DNA of 64,000 nt from Carposina sasakii (Eukaryota > Arthropoda > Insecta > Lepidoptera > Carposinidae), in assembly GCA_014607495.2 (NCBI GenBank), contig CP053169.1:9858001-9922000 (forward strand). The letters run 5' to 3'. Of the stretch, positions 29,270 through 43,100 are shown piece by piece. The notes under the pieces were generated by a model. It had not been told where the DNA came from. It saw only the letters and a program-made list of their open reading frames with translations, and ran no database searches. Within the stretch, counting starts at the first letter, position 1. Every line of letters begins with the position of its first letter. The translations under genes and the position numbers were made by a program.

Positions 29270-29445
29270 CTAGTTTTTGATTTCGGAAATATAGTGCGAT
29301 GTATTATCTTGCATGCTGGGTGCTCGGGTCTGGTTTCTCGTGGCGATTGTAGGTAGTGCAAGTGTTTGTTTTCGCAGTTATGTGTTATCAGATCCGAGGG
29401 TCAGTGGAGGGTGTAGGGTCCGGTGGTGGGCGCACCCATAGTCAT
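29270..29445 (-). mobile_element. Related copy of the CACTATGGGTG MITE
   Basis: Inverted relative of 13116-13324, ending GGTGGGCGCACCCATAGT. It shares CAGATCCGAGGGTCAGTGGA and GGGTGCTCGGGTCTGGTTTC. The left terminus is not preserved. Confidence 0.7.
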
Positions 29446-31010
29446 TTCGTTTGGCATAGGGGATGGACAGAGGTGTGCAAAGTACACACCAACTTTAGCT
29501 CACTTTTTATCAATTAGCCTATTAAATCTAGTATGGCAAATGGTGAACCTACCGCCATTTTTCATTTTGCTAAATAATAATACTTTATGGTTCTTAACTA
29601 TTTTTGTTTTCGTCTAAGGTTCTTACCTAACAAACTTCATTAGATTTTGAAAATCACACCATGATTAAATGATTTGGAAACCCTTACGTAAGTATGGTAG
29701 GTTGTAAAATAACACAAAAAGGCTTATTATATCTATTAGGTAGATAGGTACCTAAAACACGCATGACAGAGTGTTGCAATATTGGAGCTGTTGAAAAAGT
29801 GAGGAGGTCACATTGAATCGCATAACGTCAAAAATAAATATTTATTTTATTTATTTATTTATTTAATCGACCGATATACATAAGTATGGGTCTCTAAAAG
29901 GAAAAATGATATGAATGGAGCAGGCTATGACTTAGAGACCAGCGAAGGGTTTTAAGAATACCATGAAAGCTCAGAGAACTAGTCCCCCAAATAAACTCAA
30001 AATCATTGTTTATAAGGTATGGCGAAATGCTATGCTATACCACATGTTTTTTTAAATTCTATAAACATTCCTGCCCCCCCTAGCATGACCACACATCGTG
30101 GATATCGTATCGTCTCTATACAAAATTCAATATGGCGGCTATATTTATTTTGACAGGCTAAATGTCGTTAAATCGGTTCATCATATCGTGTTTCGCAGGT
30201 CATGCTATGCTCGCTGAGCTGTTTGGGAATTCTCCATACCATCTCGAAAAATAAAAATGTGATTTCGTGTAACGTTGATGGGTTCTTCGAGGTTTGGTCT
30301 TTTCATAGCTTTCCGCTTAACATACCCCTCTTGTTACACCATGTATAAGAAGCACGATAAAGACGAATGCTTATTAAAAAAAATTAAGTTATGAAAACTC
30401 CGCTTCAGTTTTCCTTCGTGATGGTTAATTATGAAGTTGAAGAAAGTCATTGCGTAAGGAATAAAGTGCCTACATTTTTAGTACCTGCTTTTATTAGGTA
30501 CCTACCTACTTAATTTTAAACAGCTTTGTAGGTTCATTGTACATGATATACCTACTTATGTATCATTCCCGATTTACCTTTACAAATAGAATACCGGCAT
30601 AAACTTATTATATATATATCCTCACTATAGAGAACCTATTCCCAAAATTAGAGAATCGAAATCACATGTTTATTTTTCAAGATTTTATAAAGATTTCCGA
30701 GTTTTTTTTAGGAATTCTTCATACTATCTGGTAAAATAAACATGTCATTATTTACCGCTGTTGTTACATCCTGTACATACTCGTACCTACAGACTACAGC
30801 ATAATACAGCGACAAGCCCTAGTTTTACACGGGAGCAATGCTGATACTGTACCTAGTCCAGCCATAAGTTCTGTTACAAACGAAAATGTTTTTTTATTTA
30901 AATGAAGTACATAATGTAATAGCTATTATTAAAATTATACCTACATATTTATTAAAGTCTCAGCAAAAACTTTAAAAATATTCTATTCGAAATGGCCATA
31001 TTTTATCTTT
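29446..31010. other. Intergenic repeats, no gene recognised
   Basis: Contains fragments of the CAGGGTGTAACA MITE family near 30230-30350 and 30610-30780 (GAAATCACATGTTTATTTTT words). No gene. Confidence 0.45.
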
Positions 31011-31015
31011 CATGT

Positions 31016-31565
31016 AAATCTGTTTGGCCACGAAACTATGGATTTGCGCACTGTTTCAGAGGGAAATTTCGCCACTGCTTGCTCCAAAAATTTTTTAAGA
31101 GACGCCGTATCGCTTAGAGCAGAGACGCCGTGTCTAAAACTGACCATAATTTGTAGTCTAACTAAAGGGTTGAGGTCTGGGCTAGATGAGGGCCAGTCTT
31201 CAGCTCTTATAAAGTCCGGAACGCCCTTTCTGACTCCTTGATAAGACACGTCCCACCAAACCATCACTGACCCAAGATGACGACCACGTTGTACCTTTCC
31301 GACTACTTGAGCAGCTTCTTTAGAACTGTGAGCGTACACTTTATCATTTTGCTTGTTGTAGTGTTCTTCAATCGTGAAATTTTTTTTCATCGGTAAAGAG
31401 GATATTGCTCTGCCTCTCACCTACGTATCGCAATAGAAGGCGTTTTGATCGATCCACTCTCTTTAATTGTAAAGGTTGATTTAGGGAATGTCCTGTATAT
31501 CGACGATAAGCACCGAGCTTCAGGACTTGTTTTATAATATGCGACAGAGTCCTAGCGGGGAGTCC
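31016..31565 (-). pseudogene. Mariner transposase pseudogene
   Basis: The minus strand encodes mariner blocks in order: RTLSHIIKQVLKLGAYRRY, NILFTDEK (first catalytic aspartate), NFTIEEHYNKQNDKVYAHSS, GSVMVWWDVSYQGV, then VPDFIRAEDWPSSSPDLNPL and KAVAKFP-like text. A one-base shift in an A run separates the first two blocks. The part between SYQGV and VPDFIR, with the second catalytic aspartate, is deleted. No inverted ends were located. Not functional. Confidence 0.88.
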
Positions 31566-32860
31566 TTACCTGGGCCGGCCCGCCCATACGGCGAACGGAG
31601 TAGTCGCTCCAGGCGCCAAATCCTAGAGGGCGCTTAAATGGTAAGGATATAGATATATGTTATTAGGAGCAAACAGGAGAAGCGCCATAATTGGATTTCG
31701 CTCCATTCTAAAATTTACTTCGGACGGCGCTGGTCCTTACCCTTGATACATTTAAGTAAGTACTTACTTTACTATTAAACAATAGTCAATGCACCTATTG
31801 TGGAAGAGTCAATCAAACGTTGCTTTATGCGAATCAAATGAGTTACAAATATGAGGCGACCCTTGCTTAAACCGGTAATCATCTTTGTATGGTCCAAGTC
31901 TAACTAGATGATAACATAGATGTTAACAAAGCACACTACCTATCTGATAATGGAAATCTGCAGGGGAAATACATAACTTTCAAAAGCAAAGCCAAAGAAT
32001 TGCAATAGAGAAAATTTTGAAGTGCATGGAGTACACACATAAGTATCTCACAATTTTCTATGTTTCTAGAAGTTACTCACTTATCAGCTACTGGACAATG
32101 TGATGACCTTCCTCTATAAGCTTACAAATACAAATACAAATCATTTATTTGTTCAACACAGGTACAGTACAGAGTACATAAAGGTCTTAGTTTAGAGTTA
32201 GTTCTGCCATGTTGTGCCGCAAGGCATACAAATTTATAGAATTAGTTAATGAAGCTCCACCACACGATACATTTTCATCAACTAACTTGGCATCAAGCTT
32301 GGCCCAGCTATAGGTACAATATAGCATTATGGCGATGCCGTAGGTGTTAAGGAACTCAGAGGCGTTCTCTCAAGCGATGAACTAATAACCATGATAAACA
32401 ATAACGGACAGAGTGAAGCAGTCATAGTAAACTCGGCAACGATATTCGATGGAGTAGGGATGTGTATTGTCGCGTTATCCACCCACATATACAAACCATA
32501 GTAAGCTCGGCGCCTACTGGAAAATACGCACACATGATCAACGCGCCGCCTTTCGGTGCTTCAATCTGTGCAGTGACAGCATTACGTCCGTTGTTCTTTA
32601 TACGTTCATGCTCATAACTATCACTAATATTTTATAATAACTAACTCTTGTGCTAGACATGGCTATGGGATTTCCTTTACGATCCTGCAGTTCTGGCTAC
32701 CCCATTGCCGTGTGTATATGTAAAAAAAATACACGAATCAACAGAAAAAATATAGATCACATTCTAATGGTCGGGCCACTAGAACAGCAATCGCGATCGC
32801 TTACAACATGGGCCACTAAAAGCTTAGTGACGAAATGTATTTCGGCGGGGGCCTTAGAAA
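31566..32860. other. Intergenic repeats, no gene recognised
   Basis: Fragments of the GATCCTGCAGTTCTGGC repeat near 32340-32400 and 32640-32722 account for the short frames here. Confidence 0.4.
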
Positions 32861-32898
32861 AACTACACTATAGTATTTGCAACTTTAGTGTCGTTGAG

Positions 32899-32963
32899 TC
32901 AGTGTTGTGTGTTTGACTGTGGTGACTCTATTTTACGTATTTGAGGAATCTGAATAAAAAAAT
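32899..32963 (+). promoter_or_regulatory. Candidate first (5' UTR) exon of the acyl-CoA reductase
   Basis: An arthropod-type initiator TCAGT at about 32899 is followed 65 bases later by a GTAAGT donor. The coding exon at 34114 is preceded by an acceptor (TTGTCTTCAG) a few bases upstream, so a non-coding first exon must exist somewhere upstream. This is the best candidate I could see, and it is inference. Confidence 0.3.
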
Positions 32964-33338
32964 TGTAAGTTTTAAAATTTATATTGGAGTAAAATAGTAT
33001 TTTCGTGTAACTTCTTAATTAGAAAATAGTTAAGGCTTTAAAAGTTTTCCAAGAATACGGAGTTTCATATTTATTACTGTAACTTTTCCGCGGAGATTTT
33101 GTGTTTTCATAATAATGATTTTATCAGTGTCCTTTGGAAAAATAATGTTGATTTTATTTCTTGTGACTCTACCGGAAACTTTTTATTTGCTCTGTTATAT
33201 TTTTGTTAGACTTTTGTATTCTATGCGGAGATGATTTTCTAGTAAACATACCTAACATAAATTATTGTACCTAACAATATTGTTACGCAAAAAAAGTCTG
33301 GTACTCTAAATTCTAAATATTACTTATCTTATGACTAA

Positions 33339-33555
33339 CTAGCGGTCGCCCACGACTTCGTCCGCGAAAGGGGGCATTGCACCCGTGCGAAGCCGGGGTG
33401 GATTGCTATATACCCTATAGACTTCCTCGATAAACGGGCTATCTAACACTGAAAGAATTTTTCAAATCAGACCAGTAGTTCCTGAGATTAGCGCGTTCAA
33501 ACAAACAAACAAACTCTTCAGCTTTATAATATTATATATAATATATTAGTATAGA
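33339..33555 (-). mobile_element. Helitron remnant (copy D), 217 bp
   Basis: The minus strand starts TCTATACTAATATATTATAT after A and ends GTCGTGGGCGACCGCTAG before T. Only the two terminal regions remain. Confidence 0.8.
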
Positions 33556-34113
33556 TTTAGAGCTTAACATTTTCATCAGAATCTCATTGATCTCTTAAAT
33601 GTTTTCTATCGTTATAAAAATTTATTCTTTATAATAATTTTAGGTATAGAAGGTTTGGTAGTGGTATTTTATGAAGAGTCCATTTTTGGGTTCCGAAGTA
33701 CCTACTTGCTACCTATACCTACCTACCTACATCGTTTGTGTCGAAATACAAAACCCCCTAAACATATACTTAATATAAAATGTAATTATTATTTATTTGC
33801 TTAGAACATAGTCCAATAAAGTCATTATTACATCAAAGATACGTTTCGCCATAACACAAAATGTGACATGCAAATATTTTACTCAATCAACAACCTTACA
33901 AAAGGTTATATTTCTATTCTTACAAAACATATATTTCTATTTACAAAACATTATAACTACTTACTAGCGCCAAAAAATCGGCCAGTTTTTTAGCATAATA
34001 TTCAATTAACATATTTTCCTAATCGTGTTCTTCGTCACGATAAGGAACGTCTCAGAAGATAAAATGACAAAACCACCACAAAAGGTAAAACAAATATTGT
34101 CTTCAGGTCCACA

Positions 34114-37100
34114 ATGACCTCAGGCCCAGACATGGACCTCCCGGACCGTGTGGCCGAGACGTTCACGGGCAAGACCGTCATGATAACCGGAGGCACTGGC
34201 TTCATGGGCAAGGTCCTGGTGGAGAAGCTGCTCAGGTAAGCTGATAATGGAATAAACATTTAAGATTCTTTAATCTGTAGTCTATTCACGGCTACAAATA
34301 TATATAGATCCATACACATCCTGTGCTGTAGGGCTTTACTAGAATACATATCAGCTTACAATGCTTGAAAGGAGAACATTTCACGGGTTTATAGCAAGGC
34401 CTAAGGCCCTTCCTAAGAAGTTGTTAGTAGGAATGGCCCTACAGACTCACGATTAGAAGTGATAAACAACATTGATATGAAGTCGCATTGACGAGTTCTC
34501 TAACTATAGCCTGGAAAACAAGTAAAGGAAGAACTGTTAGATAGCTTATTAGACGAGTATTTTTCCAATTGCAATCTTGGGTTATATCCGTTCACATGTC
34601 GTCCGGGGTTTCACTAGATACATTAGCTGCATCTCCGTCCGCGCATATCGTAAGAGCCAACTAAACAACTTATCACTGATCTGTCCCCGCCGTGCTGAAC
34701 GTGACTCTGGGATCTCCTTTATGATCCTGGAGTACTGGCTACCCCATTTCGGGAACACAGCCGTGTGTGTGTAACCTATGTATGTACGTAAGGTACCTTT
34801 TATTCGTAGTCTGTCAAAGATGGAGTCACGGCCCCCTTATTACCTAGCTAGCAAAAGCAAAGCGATAGCGAAAATTGTACATAAATCGCTGATTGCTTGT
34901 CAAATTCGTATTACGTAAAATGAATTTCAAAGGAACTTTGACATTTCAAGACGAATATTGCACAATTTTCGCTATCGTTTTGCTTCGGCTTATACCGTAC
35001 ACCCTGTATACCGTTGCTATTACCGACGACACAAGACCTTAGGCATCTTAGTGTTAAGTTAACGTCTTGTGAAGTTTGTCACCAACATAGCTAATTGATT
35101 TTGCTATTTGCTGAGCATCCTATTACGGCAGCAAATAACCCATAACCGATGAGCTCGACTGCTTTTAATTGCAGTTGGACGCATGGAGTTTCTTTATTTC
35201 CTGTGATTTTGTCAACATTGTATCAATTTGTTGAGTCGATCATCCATGCATCTATCCGGAATATATTGCCAGTTTGCCACTCAATGGTAAAATCACTGTT
35301 AGAGGAGTAGTATGCCACAAGGGTATTATTAGAAATAGGTAGATACGTGTGTCTAGTTCCAATTAGACCCACAATAAAGAAATTCAACGGTAGCTAATGA
35401 CTAATTAAAGGAGTACTAGATACAAGGATATTACTCGTATTAGATACCATATGTGGGTCTAGTCCTATTTAAAAAAAAATCTTTGTACAGGATGTTTTTT
35501 CGTTGCCATCCTTAACGAAGGGTACATACTCTATACATCAAATAAAGTAAGTTTATGCCAAAAAATATTCTGGGAAATGATGTAAATTTTTTTGAAATAA
35601 AGTTTTTAATTACTTGATCGGATGAAATTTATAGTGTCCAGTGTTTATGCTAGTTTTTTCATAGACAGATATTAATTATTTCTCGTGAAAAAATCTTGCT
35701 ATGCGCGTCTATGTGCATTTATGCAGAAAAACGCAGTCTATTTACTCAACTTTGGACCCTAATATCTTGGGAAGTAGACACTTCCCAGGTATGCTTCCAT
35801 GTAGAAAAATGATCGTGATGATGAGGAGCTTTCGTAGTTTTCGGGAACGTTGACGACCAAAAATCATCCTGTATAAAATAAATAATAATTCGACGGATAA
35901 GTACGAAATTGAGCCTATGTTTCAGAAAATCCCCCAAGCTTTAGAACTAGCGATCTATACCTACGGAATAAATATAGGCATGTGTGTCACTTGTGTAATT
36001 TGAACATTTATGTTCAACCTCTTTTGGGTTTATGGGCGTAACTATTCGTATGTATGATGTAACTTAGAACCTATGCACAGGAGACCCGAAATCACACGTT
36101 GTTCATTTTTCAAGATGGTATGAACATTCCTGTATGTTGTCTGGAAAAATAAACATGTGATTTCGAGTCTCAAATTTTGTGGATAGGGTCCTCTAGGTTT
36201 GGTTATTTTCATAGCATTTTGTTTAACATATCCCTTTTGTTACATGTACCTACCTATAGCTATGACATTATTCCTAGTATATTGAAATGAAAAACAATCT
36301 TAGAGTCTAAGATGAAAATCATGTCGATTGTTAATTCATTACATCCTGCCTGGCATCAGGTAATCAGCAATGATAGGTATTTGTAACTTCTCTTTGAATT
36401 CTTATTAATTTTAACGAGTACAAACTGTAGCCAACAGCTATTACCTACTAGGTCACTGGGTCTAGATATAACATAACTCATAAACCCGAACAAGATTTTT
36501 GGGCCACGCCATAAACTTACATAACATTTTCAAAAAAACCATCCACTACTTTTGAAAGTGAGCTTGCTAGTCGGTTACTATTACTATGTCAAGGTCACTA
36601 ACACGATGCTTACTGTTACCAAACCCACCGCTATAGTGATGAAATGAGATAATAATCGGGCTGGTAACAAAAACGTCGGTGAATTTTCCGAGAACTTTCC
36701 TAATGGCGAGCATTTGTTGGTTTTTTTTTGAGAAAAAGAAGTTGTTTTTTTTTACTGTTTGAAATATTGGTCCGAGATGTTTTTAGAGTCTTTGTGTATT
36801 AGTCCAAAAGGTGTCTAGAGAAAGGAATATCTAATGAATACTCATCATTTAAAATGGGAATATTTTATGGCAAAAAAATATAATATTACCGTTAGACTAC
36901 GGAACAAGGTTACATAATAGCAAGAAATGTTTCGATAACTTTGTGAACTTCGCTATCGCTCGTAAAATTGTTACTAAGTATAGCCCTATTACTCGACAAA
37001 AAATAAGCCACCTTATTACCTAACTAGCAAAAGCAAAGCGATAGCAAAAATTGTACAAAAATCGCTGATTGCTTGTCAAATTCGTATTACGTAAAATGAA

Positions 37101-40100
37101 TTTCAAAGGAAGTTTGACGAATTTCAAGGCGAATATTATACAATTTTCGCTTTCGCTTTGCTTCGGCTTTGCTATTGCTTTTACGTAATCAGGGGGAAGT
37201 TCATTATAAGCTATATATACAGGGTGTTTTTTTGTGGCCACCTTTAACGAAGGGTACGTATTCTATACATGAAATAAAGTAAGTTTATGCCAAAAAAAAT
37301 GCTGGGAAAAAAAATTTTTTTTTGAAAAAAATTTTTAAATTCCTTGATCGTGCGAAATTTATAGTGTCTAGTGTTTATGTTAGTTTTTTTATAGACAGAT
37401 ATTAATTATTTTTCGTGAAAAAATCCTGCTACGCGCGTCTATGTGCATTTATGCAGAAAAACGCAGTCTATTTACTCAACTTTGGACCCTAATATTTTGG
37501 AAACCAGACACTTCCCAGGTATGCTTCCATGGAGAAAAATGATTGTGATGATGAGGAGATTCCGTAGTTTTCGGGAACGTTGACGACCAAAAATCATCCT
37601 GTATTATAAGCTGTATACCTTACATTTCCACATCTCTTTACAGAAAATGCGCCAATATAAAGGAAATCATACTTTTCATTCGGAACAAGAAGGGGAAGCA
37701 TCCGAAAGAGAGACTCATCGAGATTTTCAATGGTCCAGTAAGTAAATCGTTGTCTTTTGCAGCCTTTTGCAGTCCACTGCTGGACTTTAGTATACAGACA
37801 GACGATAAATCCAGATAAATTCTTCTATAGTTGTAATTTATTAGATTTGCTTGACCTAAACAAAAACAAGACGTGGATTTGCGAACTTGACCTCATCGAC
37901 CTTCATATTATTTAAACTAATAATAAACCTTTTTATTATTGCCCATTTATAAAAGTCTATCGGTAAAGTTTTTGCACATAACATGTACCTACACTTTTAA
38001 TTATAGCATAATTTATAAAATATTAATAATGGAAAAATAAAAACCACAGTTACTATTACATTTAAAATATTATGTATAACGGAGCAGGGGGTCCAAGAGA
38101 GTTTTTAAAAGTAGTGGCGTCGGCTCTGCTGACCCCACTATCATTGTCTACAGGTTCACTCATTGCAAATGACAACCACACTTAATGCAAAACAGTATTT
38201 ATTTTTACACAAAAAAGTATAATATCTAAAATCCTAAATTAATTGAATTAACAGAGGTAATATTAAAAATAGCTACTCACAAGATCAACAGCTCTCCAGC
38301 AATATTCACAATGGCAATGGCTTGGCTTCGCACATACCAGCCCTCCTCAGTTAGGATGACAGTGCGTAGTCAATACAGCTACTTATAAATACTAAACATT
38401 ACTTTGTTTAAGTTATCTTTACAGGCATACTGTAAATTATTTTAACTAATTATGGAGGCGTTTTACAAAATCAGATGATAATTATAAAAAAGCTAATGAG
38501 AGTTACCCACATCTTATTAAGAATATCAAATAATACGCGGAAGGCACCATGCTTTACAAAAGCCATAGTCAAGATACATCCTTACAATAATTACTTTACA
38601 TATTTGAAATAACTTTAGAACAGGAATACTGTAAATGTTTTAAACTAATTATTAAAACGAATAATTAATAGTTCCAAGGAATTAACTAATAGTTTAGACT
38701 AATAACATTTCAATTGTTTTTTAATGGCAACTTCGCTTTGCTAGAATGAATCCAAATCAATTTATTTATTTTAAGTTTTGTTACAATATCATTTTAAAAA
38801 CCTGCAGTTTATTTAGCATTTGAAAATCATGTTATGAATTTAGAATTACTTCATTTATTTTACGGTATACATTAAAATTGTCTTATATGACCAAAATGTC
38901 AACAAACATAAACAGTGATTTTATTTCTTTTTACTATAAAACTAATCTAACATTGAATAATTACGTTAGTAAATCAAATGTTAATTCATATCAAGAATAA
39001 TCAACCTACATGGCTAAGATTATTATTATAATAATGATGTGAGATGATCTTGCGTCGACATGTACTTATTCATTGGGATTAGTTAAGTAAATACAGTCAA
39101 ACCTGGATAAGCGAGAGTTCAAGGGAGCACAATCTCATTCTCGCTTATAGAGGTTTCTCACTAACCCGAGTTTCTCGCTAATGCAGGTACATGGTAGCGT
39201 TTCTCTCTTATAGAGGTACGCAGCAATAACAAGTTACAGTAAGTACGATTGTAGTAAATATGTAATATGATAACAATAAAAAAACAATGGTAGAAAGTTC
39301 CACGAAGGTTAAGAATGAGTCATAAAATAGCAGATGTTAAATTTGTAATTTGTTTTGTCATTTGTTATTGTATGAACCTATGTATTTTTTGTAGCAATAG
39401 TTCCTCCTAAATAATAAATAAAGCTCATCTCTCGCTTATAGAGGTATAGATAAGTAGCAGTCTCACTTACGGAGGTCCATGAGGGAAAAACGACTCTCTC
39501 TTACAGAGGTTTCTGTTTCTCGCTAATAGAGGTTTTGGGAGCTTAAAATGACGGGTCCTGGCTATTACTCTCACTTATGGAGTTTTCTCACTTATCCAGT
39601 TCTCACTTACCCAGGTTTGACTGTATTGCATTTTTAAATAAATTTATTATTTGGACTAGTGTCTTGTCTTGTATAACAATGATTTTTTTTTTGCTAAAAC
39701 AGAATTTAATGTCTTTTGGCATCTAAATAATAAACAAAATACACTAATAAGTTAAAAAATGTTTTATACTGCTCTGGGAGTGAATAAAACATATAATACT
39801 ACAGCTGCTTCTCTTCCCGGGCACACTGTACAAGTCAGTAGAGGGACAAGAGGGTCTTGTTGTTTTGTTGGCAATGGGCTGACCACCTGTCACTACTAAC
39901 CGAACTTGTACGTCCCAACCTCAACTATACCCTCAAAATTGGTCAGAAGTGGCACCATGTGGTTCAATCGGCCCTTGGTGCTCTGCCTACCCCGTAAGGG
40001 ATAAAGGCGTTATATGTATAAGTTAAAAAGTTTTCTTTCGAAATAGTCCTGGCGAAGTCTCGTAATCCGTAGCTTCATCCTAATTCGTAACAATACTCCA

Positions 40101-43100
40101 AATCCTAACAGTTCGTAGCATGTGCTATGTATCTATGTTTGTATGTTCCTTTGAAGTACTACACAGACCAAACGCTTCGACCGATTTTTTGACGTATGAA
40201 TTATAAAAATCGGCCGTGGCGTTTGGTCTGTGTAGTGCTTCAAAGGAACATACAAACATACATACATACATAGGCTGTTAAACACAATACCACTCCTTTG
40301 AAATATTAATAGCTTGGCTGTCGGATAATGGATCCCGACTGTTCAGTTGTTATATTACGATCATTAGAAAATATTTTATGTTCTTCAATAGTATTCATTC
40401 CATAATAATATTATAGAACTCTAGACCATGGTACATCTAAGTGCTTGTTTTTTTTTCTTTTCAGTTTTTTTTATTATGTATATTATTTGTTTCTTTTTAA
40501 TTTTCCTCTGTAATGTATCTCAGTAGTACAGTACATATAGGGGTGAGGTACAGAGGGGTGTAAGTGGGTTAGGGTCAAGTTAACCTCACCTGCCCGTGGT
40601 ACACCCTGTTATTTAACGGACGAGGCTCCGACACAAAAACATTTCCCATTGGATTCGTTAGCTGTAGCTAGATTGTTGCGCCAGAAAGAAACCATTCGAA
40701 ACTCATATAAAATGTAACAAGAAATCTTTATTAACAGTTGTACGAGAAAGCAGCAAAACTCCGCGGTGGAGTGGAAGCATTACTAGCCAAGGTGAAGGTC
40801 ATAAATGGAGACTGTATGGAGGCTGACCTGGGCCTGTCGTCTGCTGACCGTCAGTACATGATTGATAATGTGGACATCATCATCCATGTGGCTGCTACCA
40901 TCAGGTGAGGGTCTACGATATCTGTACCGAAGTATGTTGTGTTTTGAGTTTATTGGAAGAAATCTCTTTAGGTAATAGCTAGTTTTTGTACATTTTCTGT
41001 ATTGTTACGTGAAGTTACTATATTGTCCAATGTTACAAACAAAGTACGATAAAGAATATTTGCATATACAGGGTGTAACAGAAGGGTATTAAGTGAAAAT
41101 AGCCCACTATAAGTTATAGTGGGCTATTTTATATAAGTTATAGTCTATAACTATAGAGACCCTATCCACATATGATTGAGATACGTAATTAAGTACATGT
41201 TTTTCTATATTGTAGCTTTGAACATTTCTAAGTAGATTGGAATTCTCTCCATACTAACAGGATAAATAAACATTTGATTTCGAGTCTCGAGGACGGGATC
41301 TCTTAAGCCATTTTATCCCTTTCGGCCGTTTTGGTAACCGAATAAATATATTAACATACCCCCTTTGTTACACTCTGTATAATAATTGCGTGCGATGAGT
41401 GTTTGCTTAGATTCCATGAAACTGCACTAACGTACCTTGCCTACACTGGGATGTGCTAAATCAAAAGAATTTATCTTTATACGCCATTTTGTTCCTTAGA
41501 TTTGATGAGGCATTGAGAAAAGCTGTACTCTTGAACGTGAGGGGAACAAAACTTATTTTGGAACTCGGAAAACAATGCAAGCATTTAGAGGTAAGATGAC
41601 ATACGTGAACCTTTTTACGCGCCGTAAGGCTATCGACTCGCAAGCAAAATCTATAGCTGCCAGTCCATTAGAGGCAGCCTCGGATCGAGCAGCCTCCACT
41701 TGAAGCAAACAGCCTCGATCAATAGAAATTATTTCTATTCCTCGATCATATGGATACGATACGCGGCTACGTAAAGGCACGATGCATGCTGCGGCCCCCT
41801 TATTACGTAACTAGCAAAAGCAAAGCGATAGCGAAAATTGTACAAAAATCGCTAATTGCTTGTCAAATTCGTATTACGTAAAATGAATTTCAAAGGAACT
41901 TTGACATTTCAAGGCGAATATTGTACAATTTTTGCTGTCGCTTTGCTTCGGCTTTGCTATTGCTTTTACGTAATCACTATGACTAATAAAACCGACAAAT
42001 TATGGCTCGGCTCGCGGCAACGAATTTCGTCGTGTCGCGGCGTGCCGCAGCCGCTTGACCCGAGGCTGCCTCTAGTGGATTCAAGCCCTTAGAGATATGA
42101 CAGTTGGACTGAGTTGGACTATCGAAATTCGTGCTTACCCTACAGTTGTCACAAATTAAAAAGAAAGCCAATAAATCCTGTCTAAATAAATAATAAATAA
42201 ATAAATGTCTGTGTACAATAAAGAATAGAAAGAATAGAATAGAAATCCATTTATTAACAATGTCATGTGCTGATGTAGAGCTTCACTAGAATACATCAGC
42301 TGCATCTCCTTCCGTGCATGTCGTAGGAGTCGAGTAAGAAACTCAGGTGCAGGTGCGTTCTCTCAGGCAATAAGCCAGCAACTTGTCACTGAACTTTTAT
42401 ACATCTGGCTCCGCTATGTCAAACGTGGTTTTGGGACCTCTTTCGTGATCCTGCAGATCTAGCTACCCAATTTGAGGAACACAGCCATGTGTATATGAAG
42501 GTATACTTACTACATACATATGTACTTGTCACTGATCTTTTACATATGTCCCCGCTATACTAAACGTGGCAGCAGTATCTTCCTCGTGATCCTACAGCTT
42601 TCTTCTGGTTATTAGGTATATACAGGGTGTAACAAAAAGGTATGTTAAGCGAAATGCTATCTAAATAGCTCACTATAGAGAAGCTATTTCCAAAACTTGA
42701 AACATTCCTTTATTTTTATTTATTAAATTAGAAAGCCAACATAATATATAACAGTTCCGTTAAGATACAAGTTGGACAGGAGCACACGATAATATTATGT
42801 ATCACAATTACAGGCTAGCACAACTTTTACAATAAATGAAGTAAAACTATTTAACCATTATTTAAGTAATGAAGCGTAAAACATAAGCATGGACTAAATT
42901 GTATTAATCGATTGGAAAACTTTATGCTTAAATACATTTACAAGATCACCAGTTATATCAATGTTTACTGATTTGGATAATTTGTTGTAGGTATCCATTA
43001 ATCTTGTCAGAGGAGAATGCCTACCTAGATTAGTCTTATGCGGACTCGTTTCCTTGTTTAGGAACTCTCCATACTATCTGGAAAAATAAACATGTGATTT

